Of a DNA stretch of 64,000 nt, positions 51,577 to 64,000 are shown piece by piece. The notes beneath the pieces were generated by a model, which had not been told where the DNA came from, did no database searches, and saw only the letters and a program-made list of their open reading frames with translations. Source of the stretch: Tetmemena sp. SeJ-2015 (lineage: Eukaryota; Ciliophora; Spirotrichea; Sporadotrichida; Oxytrichidae); the NCBI GenBank assembly GCA_027382625.1, contig JAJKFJ010020715.1:62001-126000 (forward strand), in the 5' to 3' direction. Within the stretch, counting starts at the first letter, position 1. The number at the start of each line of letters is the position of its first letter. The position numbers and the translations under genes are program-made.

Positions 51577-52431
51577 ATTTCTCCACTAATTTGTATTTTG
51601 TGTTAGTTCGATATAATTAAATTGCTGCTGCTGCTTTACAGATCGAATGAGTCCAAATATTTTAAATCTTTAAATTTCTAAAGCTTCCTTTCTAACAAAT
51701 AACTCTCCCCACCCTCTTCTTATAAGTAACTTTTATGTCTTTCAAGAATTTATTTTTAGTTTAGATGTAGAAATATAACTGGTATTTTAAAAAGAGAAGT
51801 AAAATAAACAGTGAGATTGTCTTTATTGTTTGAAAAATTATGTTAATAGGATCATCCCCTCGGCGGAAGCACTTAATTGAATGGATAATAATATAACCTA
51901 TCTTTAAAATATTAATTTTGTAAACCCCTTCCAAATAAAATTGACTACTCTCTGCAAAATATTTGCTGATTATTAGTGAAAATATTTGTAGGTTTATTAT
52001 TATCGAGTGACTATATTAATTATGAGCGGGCACTTTGCATATCTTATAATTATATTAAACTTTTGTAAACTAAAATGAGCCCCCAGCTGTGTGTTTGGTC
52101 TTCCTCTTCTCTATTTTTAATTGACTACATACCTGGAATAGCTTTCAGGGGATCTGTGAGTCAAGGGCTCCCTCTCAAGTATAATTTCATTATGGGTGGG
52201 GAATGCGAGTAAATGGCAGGGCAGGCGATAAGTTATTTCCGCCCTCGTTTACAAAAGTGGAGTAATTGTCGTTTAATTTGAAAATTTCAAGTGACTATAA
52301 AAATAAGCGAATTATAAGTTTAGGATGATGAAAATAAGTGATGAGGTGGCATTTGTGAGTTAGTGCTGTAAATAGTCCTGTTAGTGATGACGTTGAGCGC
52401 TTAAGGTCAGTGAACTTGCCTGGTCGCTAAT
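51577..52431. other. AT-rich region with open minus frame, probably non-coding
   Basis: The minus-strand frame of the next gene stays TGA-free through here and includes a short patch LEREPLTHRSPESYSR near 52150, but most codons look like translated AT-rich spacer. The stop of the gene at 52432-53335 may therefore lie further left than given. Confidence 0.35.
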
Positions 52432-53335
52432 TTATGGGATCGCGAATCCTTGGCACTCAATCGTGTTATAGGGAAGAATCTGATCGTTTTCTTGGGTAGT
52501 TGCCTCGGTTAATCTAGGGATGTTATCGGGATCGAGGTACTCCCCGTCAGGAGCCGAGTAATCCTCGTCAATCTTGCTACTCAGAATACCCTCAATTTGC
52601 TTTTTGCTATATGAGAAGTTAGTCTTTGCTCTCAATCTCACATATTTAAAATGAGATAATGATGAAAATTAAATCCATGAGTCTGGATTGCATGAGTATC
52701 GTAGACTCTAGCCGCTCTGATTTCGGTCGAAATAGAACCAATGTAGTGCTTTCTGAGGTTACCCAATAATTATAAACCACTAAGAACATTTTATGAAATG
52801 AAACTTTTTGAAATATGGAATTGAGGATTATATAAGAGTTTACCTAAATATATTTTGTTAAGATATATCATAACCGTCTTCTTAAAATCTTACCTGCCAT
52901 TTTTTCCCATTTTTAGAGACCCCTCTATACTGAGATCCTCGAGAGCTCTTTGAAAGCTTCTTTTTTAATTTTGAAACTATAATTATTGCTTAAGTTAATT
53001 CTAAATTTAAATGATCTTAAAAATCAAAATTCATTGAAAGAATTCAAAGGATTAATATCTCTATAATTATAAAATTTATTATAGATGTTTTCATTTGTGA
53101 TATCTCGTCTGGCGATTCAGCTTTATCAAGGGCGAGTTCAAGTTCATTTCTTCTTGTCTTAGTAAGAACCTCTGTTATCTGCTGATCGCTGGGCTTAAGA
53201 TGCTATTAAAGAGTAATTTGATTTTCATAATGATTCTGATGGTTGTTCTCATATGCAAGGGTAGACCTAACACCGGCCTACAATTATTCCTTCCTTAAAT
53301 TGTAATAATATTTTAGCTATTTTTAGCCATTTTAT
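52432..53335 (-). CDS. Hypothetical charged protein, several exons
   Basis: The minus-strand coding begins near 53335 (MAKNSQ or the exon starting LRKEQLQAGVRSTLAYEN) and continues as QQHLKPSDQQITEVLTKTRR and LALDKAESPDEISQMK. An AT-rich gap follows, then KEAFKELSRISVQRGLQKWE ending at a GT..AG intron (about 52898-52850). Next come LFRPKSERLESTILMQSRL and KKQIEGILSSKIDEDYSAP ... NTIECQGFAIP. Gln codons include TAA/TAG. It looks like a helical, partly acidic protein. No family is recognised. Joins between blocks are approximate. Confidence 0.5.
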
Positions 53336-54340
53336 AAATTCAAGGAAAAGTAATTACAAAATTGATTAGAATGAAAGATTAAATTGAATTAAGAGATAGC
53401 AAAGGTGCAATATATAATCGAACTCTATTTAAATGGGCCAATTAAAATGAGGCTTCATTCTGCAAAATGAAAATTTTGGGGGGGGCCTTTCCTCGTCATC
53501 CATTTTTTTCCATTAAAAATGAAAAACATTATTTAGCCTAAAATCAGCCAAAACGACAATTAATTAGTCTAAAATCAAATCCAAACAGTCTAAACTACTC
53601 ATATTCTTAAATTTAAAAGAATTATCTTAAAGATTTAGCGGGTAGAGAACAGAAAATTTAATCTTTATGACGACATTATAAAAAAACTAAATATATTTTT
53701 TAATATTATAGCATATTTAAATAAAAATACATCACATAACAGCAAAGATAGATCAAGATGTTAATTTTTAAGGTAATTAGGCTTTAATGCATGCTCTAGA
53801 ATAAGAAGAGAATCCTAAATCGCTTATATATAAGTTTAGATATCTATGAGTTAATTTTAAATTTATTAAGGCATTTAATTTATTTAAATTATCTTTCCAT
53901 TTGTTTAAAATTACATTTTTTAAAATAAAATTTCTTTCTAGGCTCTTCCAAATTCTCTAAATGTAAGAATATGAGTAGCTTAGACTCTTTGGATTTGAAT
54001 TTGGACGAAAGAATGTAAAGATTAAATTGAATTAAGAGATAGAAATGATTTTATCAATTATTTATCATGGAAAAAATAGGATCTGACAAAAGAAATTTTT
54101 TTTAAACAGATTAAAAATTTATAAGCTATAAAATTCTAGATTGCTAGCAAACATATCTCTTGAATTAATTCATCAGAGTTCAGATATATTCTGGATATTC
54201 TTTGAGTAATGATAAAAACAAATTTTAGTTTTTAAGTATGTGAAAATATTAGCAAAACTATTTTATAGCGTAAAGTTACCTCTCTCCTTATAAAGTTGTA
54301 TCATTTATTTTTAAAAATTTAAATTACCTTAAATTGCAGC
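53336..54340. other. AT-rich desert with a 26-bp direct repeat
   Basis: About 1 kb of strongly AT-rich sequence without supportable coding. It contains a perfect 26-bp direct repeat at 53374-53399 and 54017-54042 (starts aaagattaaattgaat, ends agagatag) and a run of nine G near 53481. Confidence 0.6.
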
Positions 54341-54349
54341 CATAAATAC

Positions 54350-54897
54350 GTACATCATAATTAAATGATAAAAAATTGTCTACTGTGAGCAAGTTAAGGG
54401 GCTACTCTAGGGTAAGAGTCGCTTGGCCCAGAGGATTCATAGAATTCTGGTGTTAAGTCTCTTCGAAGCTGCTTAGCCCCACAGTCCTCTAGAGGTCAAG
54501 ATACATCATAAAACTCACTATTCATAAATTATACTTCTTTAAAAGAGTGAAAGGGGGAGAAGTCTAGAAAGGGAGGCTATTGAAGCTTTAAACTTATTAA
54601 AATTATGCTTCCCTATATTTAAGCTTAGGTCTTGAGGTATTGTGTAAGGGGTGAAGCCTATTAGATAGCAGACTAGTATATTTTCTAACTCAAAATGTTT
54701 TAATTATTCAGCAGATCCACAATTTGACTCTTACAAACTCAAATAGTTAATTTAAGACTCTGAAGTTGATAGTGGCCGACAGGGTTATAATTATGATGTT
54801 GTTGGGACTATAAAGAGAGAACAGCCTGACGTTATAAAAGCGCAGACTAGATCTGTAGCTGCTGAAGTTGGACATTTTGATTTGTTTACGGCGCGCT
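54350..54897 (+). CDS. Hypothetical protein, two exons
   Basis: Two plus-strand blocks use TAG/TAA as Gln. The first spans about 54378-54620 (CEQVKGLLQGKSRLAQRIHR, SLEREAIEALNLLKLCFP). The second spans about 54640-54897 (FDSYKLKQLIQDSEVDSGRQ, GYNYDVVGTIKREQPDVIKA, TRSVAAEVGHFDLFTAR, TGA). The junction near 54620-54650 probably holds a short intron. The start codon is not seen, and an upstream segment may be missing or scrambled. No domain is recognised. Confidence 0.45.
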
Positions 54898-54949
54898 GAA
54901 ATTCTATCTTGTCTCAGGAGTGCTATAAATAACCTTTACGAAAAATATC

Positions 54950-55369
54950 ATCACATCATTTTTATATTTCAATAAGAGAATTCAAAATTAATTTTCCTGT
55001 GAATAGTTTGCTTACGTAAAGTTCTGATTAACTGTTGGACTAGTACCATTAGAGCTGAACTTTGATGCATCGTGGGAGGGAGCCAGGGGACTGGCAATTT
55101 TATTTGTTAGCTTTGTTGAACCAAATTCGCTTTTATTGCACTTTGGTTCATTTCTCTGATTTAAAATATACCAAAATTAAACCTCTAAGATCCTAAATAA
55201 ACTATAAGAAAATAATTAATTTCTTGCTTTTAAATGCTATTTTTCTAATGATATTTAATTGTCTGATTTACTGAAAATTGTGGGGCAAAAATGCGTAGGT
55301 CGGCTGGTTTTGTGAGACTACAGTAAAGGAAAGATCCTAAGTTTAATTTAGAGGTTGTTAGCGGAACAT
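54950..55369 (-). CDS. Small hypothetical protein
   Basis: The ATG at 55369 (MFRQQPLNQTQDLSFTVVSQ) begins a minus-strand exon ending near 55281 at gtaaatc, with an acceptor aaatcag at about 55160. The second exon (to about 54960) can be read in two frames; the one giving KSEFGSTKLTNKIASPLAPS has the more typical codons. The end is not fixed. It is convergent with the plus-strand gene at 54350-54897. Confidence 0.4.
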
Positions 55370-55988
55370 GTTTTGGAAGCTTTCAAGTCAGTTTAATAGT
55401 TATAAAGTTATTTGCAAATTTTTTGTATAAATTAAATTCTTAAAATCTTAGCAATATTTATAGAAGGAATCTAGTTACTCTAACGCGATGACGCAAATTA
55501 TTCATCAATCGAAAATATAATGAGAAATATTTTGCTATTTACTTATATAAATGTGCATTTATTTTGTGGATATATTTGTTTTTGTATGTGTATTGGGATT
55601 TTTATTTTCTCTTCACTTTATATTTTTTATATTTGTGTGATAAATAATTAAGGAGGAACTAGAGAAAGTGCTATTTTTGTTAATAAATTATTTTCATTGT
55701 AAGAGAGCCTCGACTTGCCAAAATCCACACATGATTTCTAGAAAATTTCTATCATTGTCTTCGCTGCTTTACTTTTAGCTCAAATCTTATTAAATTTAGT
55801 AAATCGAATCTTATGAAATACAACTATTCACTTCTATACTCACAACATAATAAAATCAAGAAAGCAAAACGAAGAAAGCAATAAGATTAAATAATTTTAT
55901 ACAGTCGCATGCAGTATAAGATATATTTATGTATGCAGGTTTAATAAAATTAAACGCTTTATGAGTAAGAAGAGTGAAATGCGATAAA
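55370..55988. other. AT-rich spacer
   Basis: Upstream region of the SNF2 ATPase gene. It is strongly A/T-rich, and no other gene is supported. Confidence 0.4.
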
Positions 55989-59784
<3,796 letters not shown>

Positions 59785-59904
59785 AGAGCTACAAAGGCTT
59801 TCAAAGTTAATATATAGGTTATATTTAATTTTGCTAATGATTAATTCCCCTAAAAGTTAATTTGTATTGCAACTCCAATTTAATTAATTTAAATTCTTAA
59901 ACTT

Positions 59905-59914
59905 CCTCTTAGTC
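59905..59914 (+). other. 10-bp pointer CCTCTTAGTC, entry copy
   Basis: Identical to 63177-63186. It marks the start of the C-terminal coding segment. Joining through one copy reads STSQSTYGFNYQ in frame. Confidence 0.75.
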
Positions 59915-61837
59915 TACTTATGGATTCAATTACTAACTCCAGATTTACACCCAAGATAACACCCAAAACAACTCTAACGGAGGATCGGGCAATACAGGTG
60001 CTAACTCTAATAGTACAGTAAGCAGTGAGGGAGGCTCTTCAATACTTACATTAATATTTTTAATAACAAATTCGGATCTTCAATGATGATTGTTGCAGCA
60101 GGTGGTGCTGGAGGAGGGGTCCTTTTAATTGCAGGAATTGCGACAGCAATATTTATTGCTCGAAGGAAAAAGAAAAAGGGGCTTCAGGTGTAAACTATAA
60201 TCCTAGAGTAGATATCTATTAGCAAATAATTTTGAAGGTGTAAATTGATGGAGTTACAAGCATATAGAGTTTTAACTCTACAGCTAGACCCATGATGAGC
60301 AAAACTATTTCTATTCGGCCGGAGGGTAAAACTACCCCAGAGTCTGAGAGGAAAATATATGGAGCGTCTTCTTCACCTGACAAGGCTACTATTTCAAAGT
60401 CATTATTAAATTTGCATGTTTTTTTTTATCTTCTTATACTGAAAAGAAGGAAACCAATTCTCAGACTCAAATGGTTGAAGACATCATGGATGATGAGAAG
60501 GATTTATATAACCCTAACAAGAAGAATGTTTTCACCACTTCAACTGGCTATATTATTTATGAATGCTATCTATCTTATGAATATGGCGAGGTAATGAAGA
60601 GCCTTTAATTCGCTTCTTCAAACTCTCCGACTCTCAACCCTTTCCATGCTTACGCAAAGGGAGTTCCACAAAAACTTGATGAGTCAGGGAGTTAGTCGAA
60701 GCGTGGTGGGTTCTTACCAGACATATTCAAAGAAAAGATCTCCTTGCAAGAATTCCCATCTGGCAACTCATTCCTTCAAGCTACCAATTCACAAAGAGCC
60801 ATGGCATTCAATCCCTATTAAATGAGTAAAGAGTAATTGATATTCGTTTTAAGAATTATTGAATAACACAGTTGATCAAAGCCATGATATCAGGTATGTG
60901 TAAGCTTCCACTGATTCGCTTTAAGCAAATGTTATACCAAGCCATGCGCATTTTATATTTGACTATTTATTTTTCAGCGCACAACTATAATCAAAAGCAG
61001 TCGATGAGATATACACTCTCAAACTTCATTCCAAATCCGTAAAGTACCTTGCCTAACCACTACCATACTTAAGAGATTGATCCCAGTGCGAGTGGAGGGG
61101 CTGGCTCTCTGGAGACTCTTATAAATTAAAACGGAGACTTCGGGTAAAATAACAGATATAATAATCACAACCATCACAATCACAATTAGCATTTCCAGAA
61201 CAATGAACTTATGGATTATCTTAGACTCACAGAGAATAGGCAGAGCGATAATCCCTTAGTGAATGGATTCAGTATATATTATAGATTATCTATATTAGGG
61301 TTTATATTTTAAGATAAAACTTAGATTAATAATTTTTGAGTAGCTTAAATACTTCTGGAATGAAGAATTAGAATTCTTCACAGCAGTAGTAGTAGTAGAA
61401 TCAATAAGCGCAATAAAAGAAAGAGAGAAGTTTCTTTGAGGAGACTATCGACCTTGATGATTTAGATAGCAAATATATAATAAATAATTAAGTATACTTA
61501 TAACAGCAAGAGTAGAAGTCCATCGCCTGATCAAAGATTATTATTTTTTAAGATAGACCTAAAATGGTGGTAAAATTAAAATTATTACAATAATTTATAG
61601 ATTGATTGATACTGATTTACCAGCTCCCAGGCTTTAAATAATTTTGCTTTAATATCAAATCTAAAATCCAAGCTGCATTGTCAATGATTTTTTTATTTTT
61701 ATATGCAGAAGAACCGAAATAAATCCAGTGCTATGGATAATGAGGAAACAAAGCCAAAAAGAGAAAAAATAGTCAAGCCAGATTTAAAAACGGAGAAATA
61801 AACTCATCTTAATATGAAATTTGAGATTTTTAATTGA
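59905..61837 (+). CDS. Cys-rich membrane protein paralog 3, C-terminal half (scrambled)
   Basis: Coding begins at the pointer CCTCTTAGTC (59905-59914) and not at a start codon. It continues with a Ser/Asn/Gly linker (DNTQNNSNGGSGNTG) and a membrane segment at about 60085-60150 (GGGVLLIAGIATAIFIA) followed by RRKKKK. The long charged tail includes MVEDIMDDEKDLYNPNKK, FKEKISLQEFPSGNSF, a His/Asn-rich stretch near 61165 and a Lys/Glu-rich end, TGA at 61835-61837. This is the linker-helix-tail half of the architecture seen in the paralogs at 36497-42188. Its ectodomain is missing upstream (the SNF2 gene ends at 59784) and is found downstream at 62352-63186. Confidence 0.75.
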
Positions 61838-62351
61838 CTGACAATTAAGCCCATATAATTATATTACAAATTTAGGAAATTCATAAAATGATCGTTTTTT
61901 ATTTTTATGGTTTATGTTAGCAATGGACTTAGACGATTAAGGTTCTGATAGAATAGTGGAATAATCTAAATTTAGGAAAAAGAGAAGAGTATATTTATAG
62001 CTTAGTTAATAGTAATACCCAATCTTCTTGAAACCATATAATTATCGCTTGTGTATATATTGGCAATCTCAATTGTAATTTAAATAAATGCTAAGACTAA
62101 AATTCAATGAAAGACATTTCAACCAATAGAATTCACTTTCCATTTCTTCAATTATAATCCAACTTTATTTTTAAGTTTTATCAAGACTTGAAATAAAATT
62201 CGAATATATTTTAAAAGAAGGAATGAAGGATCATTCTGAAGTGAAATCTAAAAATAAATTATTAAATAATTTGAGTAATTTAAACTCCAAACCTTTAATA
62301 AAGAAAATTTTTAAATTGTATTTGGGTTTATCCAGAATCACTAGAGAATAT
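61838..62351. other. AT-rich DNA between scrambled halves
   Basis: About 0.5 kb separates the end of the C-terminal half from the start of the N-terminal half. A plus-strand patch at 61922 (MDLDDQGSDRIVEQSKFRKK) looks coding-like and could be a further small segment of the tail. The rest resembles spacer. Confidence 0.35.
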
Positions 62352-63186
62352 ATGAAGATAAGGGGAGAATAGAAAATCACGAACAACTTGCTCAAGATAT
62401 TTGCAATCAAAATTCTCCCACTCCTACTACTAGCTGTTCACTTCACTTCCTCGACTTAATCCAAATTATAATTCCATATTCAAGAATCCAGAAACTTACA
62501 ATCCTAGTTTAATAATTCTCTTGTAAATTAATTGCTAATCCACAACAACGACTAGTGATCCTCGCTCATGCAAATTAACTTGCATAGACTCAGGGAGAAA
62601 GTTCTGCTCTTAGAGCTTTATAGTATGGGCTATTGCTGCGATAAAAATTATAATTGTAATGGAGGGGCAGAATGCTCTACCGATTTGCCAGCCTCCACTC
62701 AGAGTTCAAACCTTAAATACTTTGTGTGTCCTTACGAGTCATAGTGTGGGGGCTCTAGCAAATTCATCAAAGTAACTAATTCCTCCACTAACTTGGGCAA
62801 AAAGAATAAATATCTTATTCACTATGAACAAATATTGTATGGGTAATAGCAGAATAACGGGCTCTTTAACGTTGGGAGATGTATGTTCCTTCATGCTTAC
62901 TCCCAGTAATACTTCCGCACTTAAAAAGTTTAATTTTAATTCTTCGCACTTAACACTATCAAAATCAAATTCAATACTTTGAATGGAGTGGCAGCATATA
63001 TATTCTCAGGAGGCACAACCTTCGAGACTGCAACCAAACAAACTACAATAGATCTAAATGACAATAGTGGAAATATTATTTATAAATGAATTTATTTTTT
63101 TAAATATTATATTAACTAATTTGTTTTGACACTGTAGTGTTTGTTGTTTTCACCAATATCGCTACTTCAACTTCTACCTCTTAGTC
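62352..63186 (+). CDS. Cys-rich membrane protein paralog 3, N-terminal half (scrambled)
   Basis: The ATG at 62352 is followed by a hydrophobic leader (KIFAIKILPLLLLAVHFTSS) that fits a signal peptide. The family cysteine block comes next: CKLTCIDSGRKFCS, MGYCCDKNYNCNGGAECS, FVCPYESQCGGSS. A beta-rich stretch (GVAAYIFSGGTTFETATK) then ends VVFTNIATSTSTSQS at the pointer 63177-63186. Interruptions occur near 62520-62560, at a 2-nt slip near 62622, and at about 63087-63135, where a TGA-containing AT-rich segment must be removed. Without rearrangement this half runs into TGA and lacks a membrane anchor. With it, the complete type I protein like paralogs 1 and 2 is obtained. Confidence 0.75.
63177..63186 (+). 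other. 10-bp pointer CCTCTTAGTC, exit copy
   Basis: Partner of 59905-59914. It lies downstream of its partner on the same strand, so the two coding segments are in permuted order. Confidence 0.75.
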
Positions 63187-63384
63187 ATTAAATTAGTATA
63201 GACAAAAATAATTTTAAATTATCTAATAAAATCTTGATTTTTTTAAAAATAAAAATTCATTAATTTTATAAAGTGGACTGGTGACATTCCAAGGTGACAC
63301 TGACATATAAAAGAATTAAATGCAGTGTTTATTAAAATCTAGAATCAAAGAAATAAGTCTTAATTAACAATGCATGACAATTTT
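63187..63384. other. Short AT-rich spacer
   Basis: Spacer between the scrambled gene's N-terminal half and the 3' end of the convergent RCHY1-like gene. Nothing further is seen. Confidence 0.4.
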
Positions 63385-64000
63385 TCACTCTCTTTTGATT
63401 TAACTAGTGTTGTAAGAGTTACAGTTGGTGCACTTATGGCCGACAATATGAAATGGAACTTCACTCTTTGAGCTGCAGTCATTACAGGAAATCAATACTT
63501 TCATATCTCTGTATTCTTAAGGCATGGGAGTCATTGCTATCTCAGCATCGAGCTAAGCTTCAATCAGTTTAGGATCTACCATAGATTTCCTGCAAACTGG
63601 GCAGGCTATGTTTCTTCTTATGTAAGACTGGAAGCATTTAAAAAAGCTTAAAAATAAATATCCTTTTACATTTTACATTTACTGTGAAGGACATGCCCAC
63701 AACGTAAGAATTCAGGTGGATCTCTAGATGAAAATAGGTCTGCCATGCATATCGCACAGTCTGACTCTAGAATCTTAGGCTTACACTTGTGAGTTTCTTT
63801 GTACACGCTGGCGAAGCAGCACTCGCAAGTCTTACAATGGAAAGTTTTCTCCTTCCCTCCAGTCCTGCATATTATAAAGTGTGCTAGTGAATAATAATTA
63901 ATGAATGATATTCCACAGTCATCGCAGTGATATAACTTCTTTTTCAATCCTTCGTCATCAAAGAACTTACAGATCGCACAGAAGTATTGTGCGAACTATA
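63385..64000 (-). CDS. RCHY1/Pirh2-like CHY-RING E3 ubiquitin ligase, 5' end outside window
   Basis: This minus-strand gene enters from the right edge. Visible zinc-ligand sets are [17 protein letters not shown] and HKCKPK of the CTCHY-type finger. The RING finger is CAICMADL ... CGHVLHSKC / [17 protein letters not shown]. The C-terminal rubredoxin-like part is [22 protein letters not shown] and [10 protein letters not shown], ending at a TGA at 63385-63387. Order and spacing match RCHY1/Pirh2 closely. The N-terminal CHY finger must lie beyond 64000. The RING is interrupted by a 41-bp repeat-bounded segment whose removal restores HSKCFQSY. The product would use E2-ubiquitin to ubiquitinate substrates in cytosol or nucleus. 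Gln codons include TAG. Confidence 0.9.
63635..63675 (-). other. Candidate IES, 41 bp, pointer TAAATG
   Basis: On the coding strand TAAATG is repeated (plus-strand CATTTA at 63635-63640 and 63676-63681) around an AT-rich 41-bp unit. It lies inside the RING between GHVLHS and KCFQSY. It shifts frame if retained and has no fitting GT..AG ends. Confidence 0.85.

Noticed and set aside
54398..54480. tRNA- or snoRNA-like element: GGGGCTA pairs with TAGCCCC 83 nt apart, with inner small stems
   Set aside because: The T-arm does not pair and the D-arm spacing is wrong. The same stretch is coding-like on the plus strand (GLLQGKSRLAQRIHRILVL).
62616..62626. 2-bp TA excision in the Cys-rich ectodomain
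   Set aside because: Too short for an IES. More likely a sequence slip or allelic change, although removing TA restores SFSMGYCC.

Overview
The window reads as germline (micronuclear) DNA of a ciliate, most likely a hypotrich of the Oxytricha/Stylonychia/Tetmemena kind. Every recognisable gene has in-frame TAA and TAG where its family has Gln or a variable residue, and only TGA ends frames. Introns are short GT..AG and AT-rich. Several genes carry extra AT-rich segments that are not introns. They are bounded by short direct repeats (TA up to 12 bp), and removing the segment plus one repeat copy restores a conserved domain or the frame. These behave as internal eliminated sequences (IESs) with pointers. 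One gene is interrupted by a second complete gene, and another has its two halves in permuted order. Both are hallmarks of hypotrich germline chromosomes. Species assignment is inference.

Layout. 1-2400 (-): Q/N/S-rich gene running off the left edge. 2874-3930 (+): decayed GC-rich Tc1/IS630-like transposase. 4086-9668 and 9842-14633 (-): two long coiled-coil genes. 15816-16417 (+) and 16551-17834 (-): small genes. About 17905-29438 plus 34009-36082 (+): a giant HUWE1/TOM1-like HECT E3 ligase, split by 4.6 kb that holds another gene (29651-33895). 36497-39201 and 39568-42188 (-): two paralogous Cys-rich single-pass membrane proteins. 43290-46301 (-): low-complexity and acidic genes. 46340-46860: a GC-rich island. 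47048-47905 (-): C2H2 zinc-finger gene. 48430-51576 (-): LIN9/ALY-like SANT-DIRP gene. 52432-55369: three small unknown genes around an AT-rich desert. 55989-59784 (+): CSB/ERCC6/Rad26-like SNF2 ATPase. 59905-61837 and 62352-63186 (+): a third Cys-rich membrane gene with its halves in reversed order. 63385-64000 (-): RCHY1/Pirh2-like ubiquitin ligase, running off the right edge.

The genes form no operon or pathway. The set (ubiquitin ligation, transcription-coupled repair, MuvB-type transcription control, surface proteins, coiled coils) looks like ordinary housekeeping eukaryotic content. The strongest observations are structural: the nested gene with a 12-bp pointer, the scrambled gene with a 10-bp pointer, and the IESs inside conserved catalytic domains. 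Coordinates of multi-exon genes are outer limits read by eye. Single-base frame slips also occur, some at homopolymers, so exact exon tables need computation or somatic sequence.
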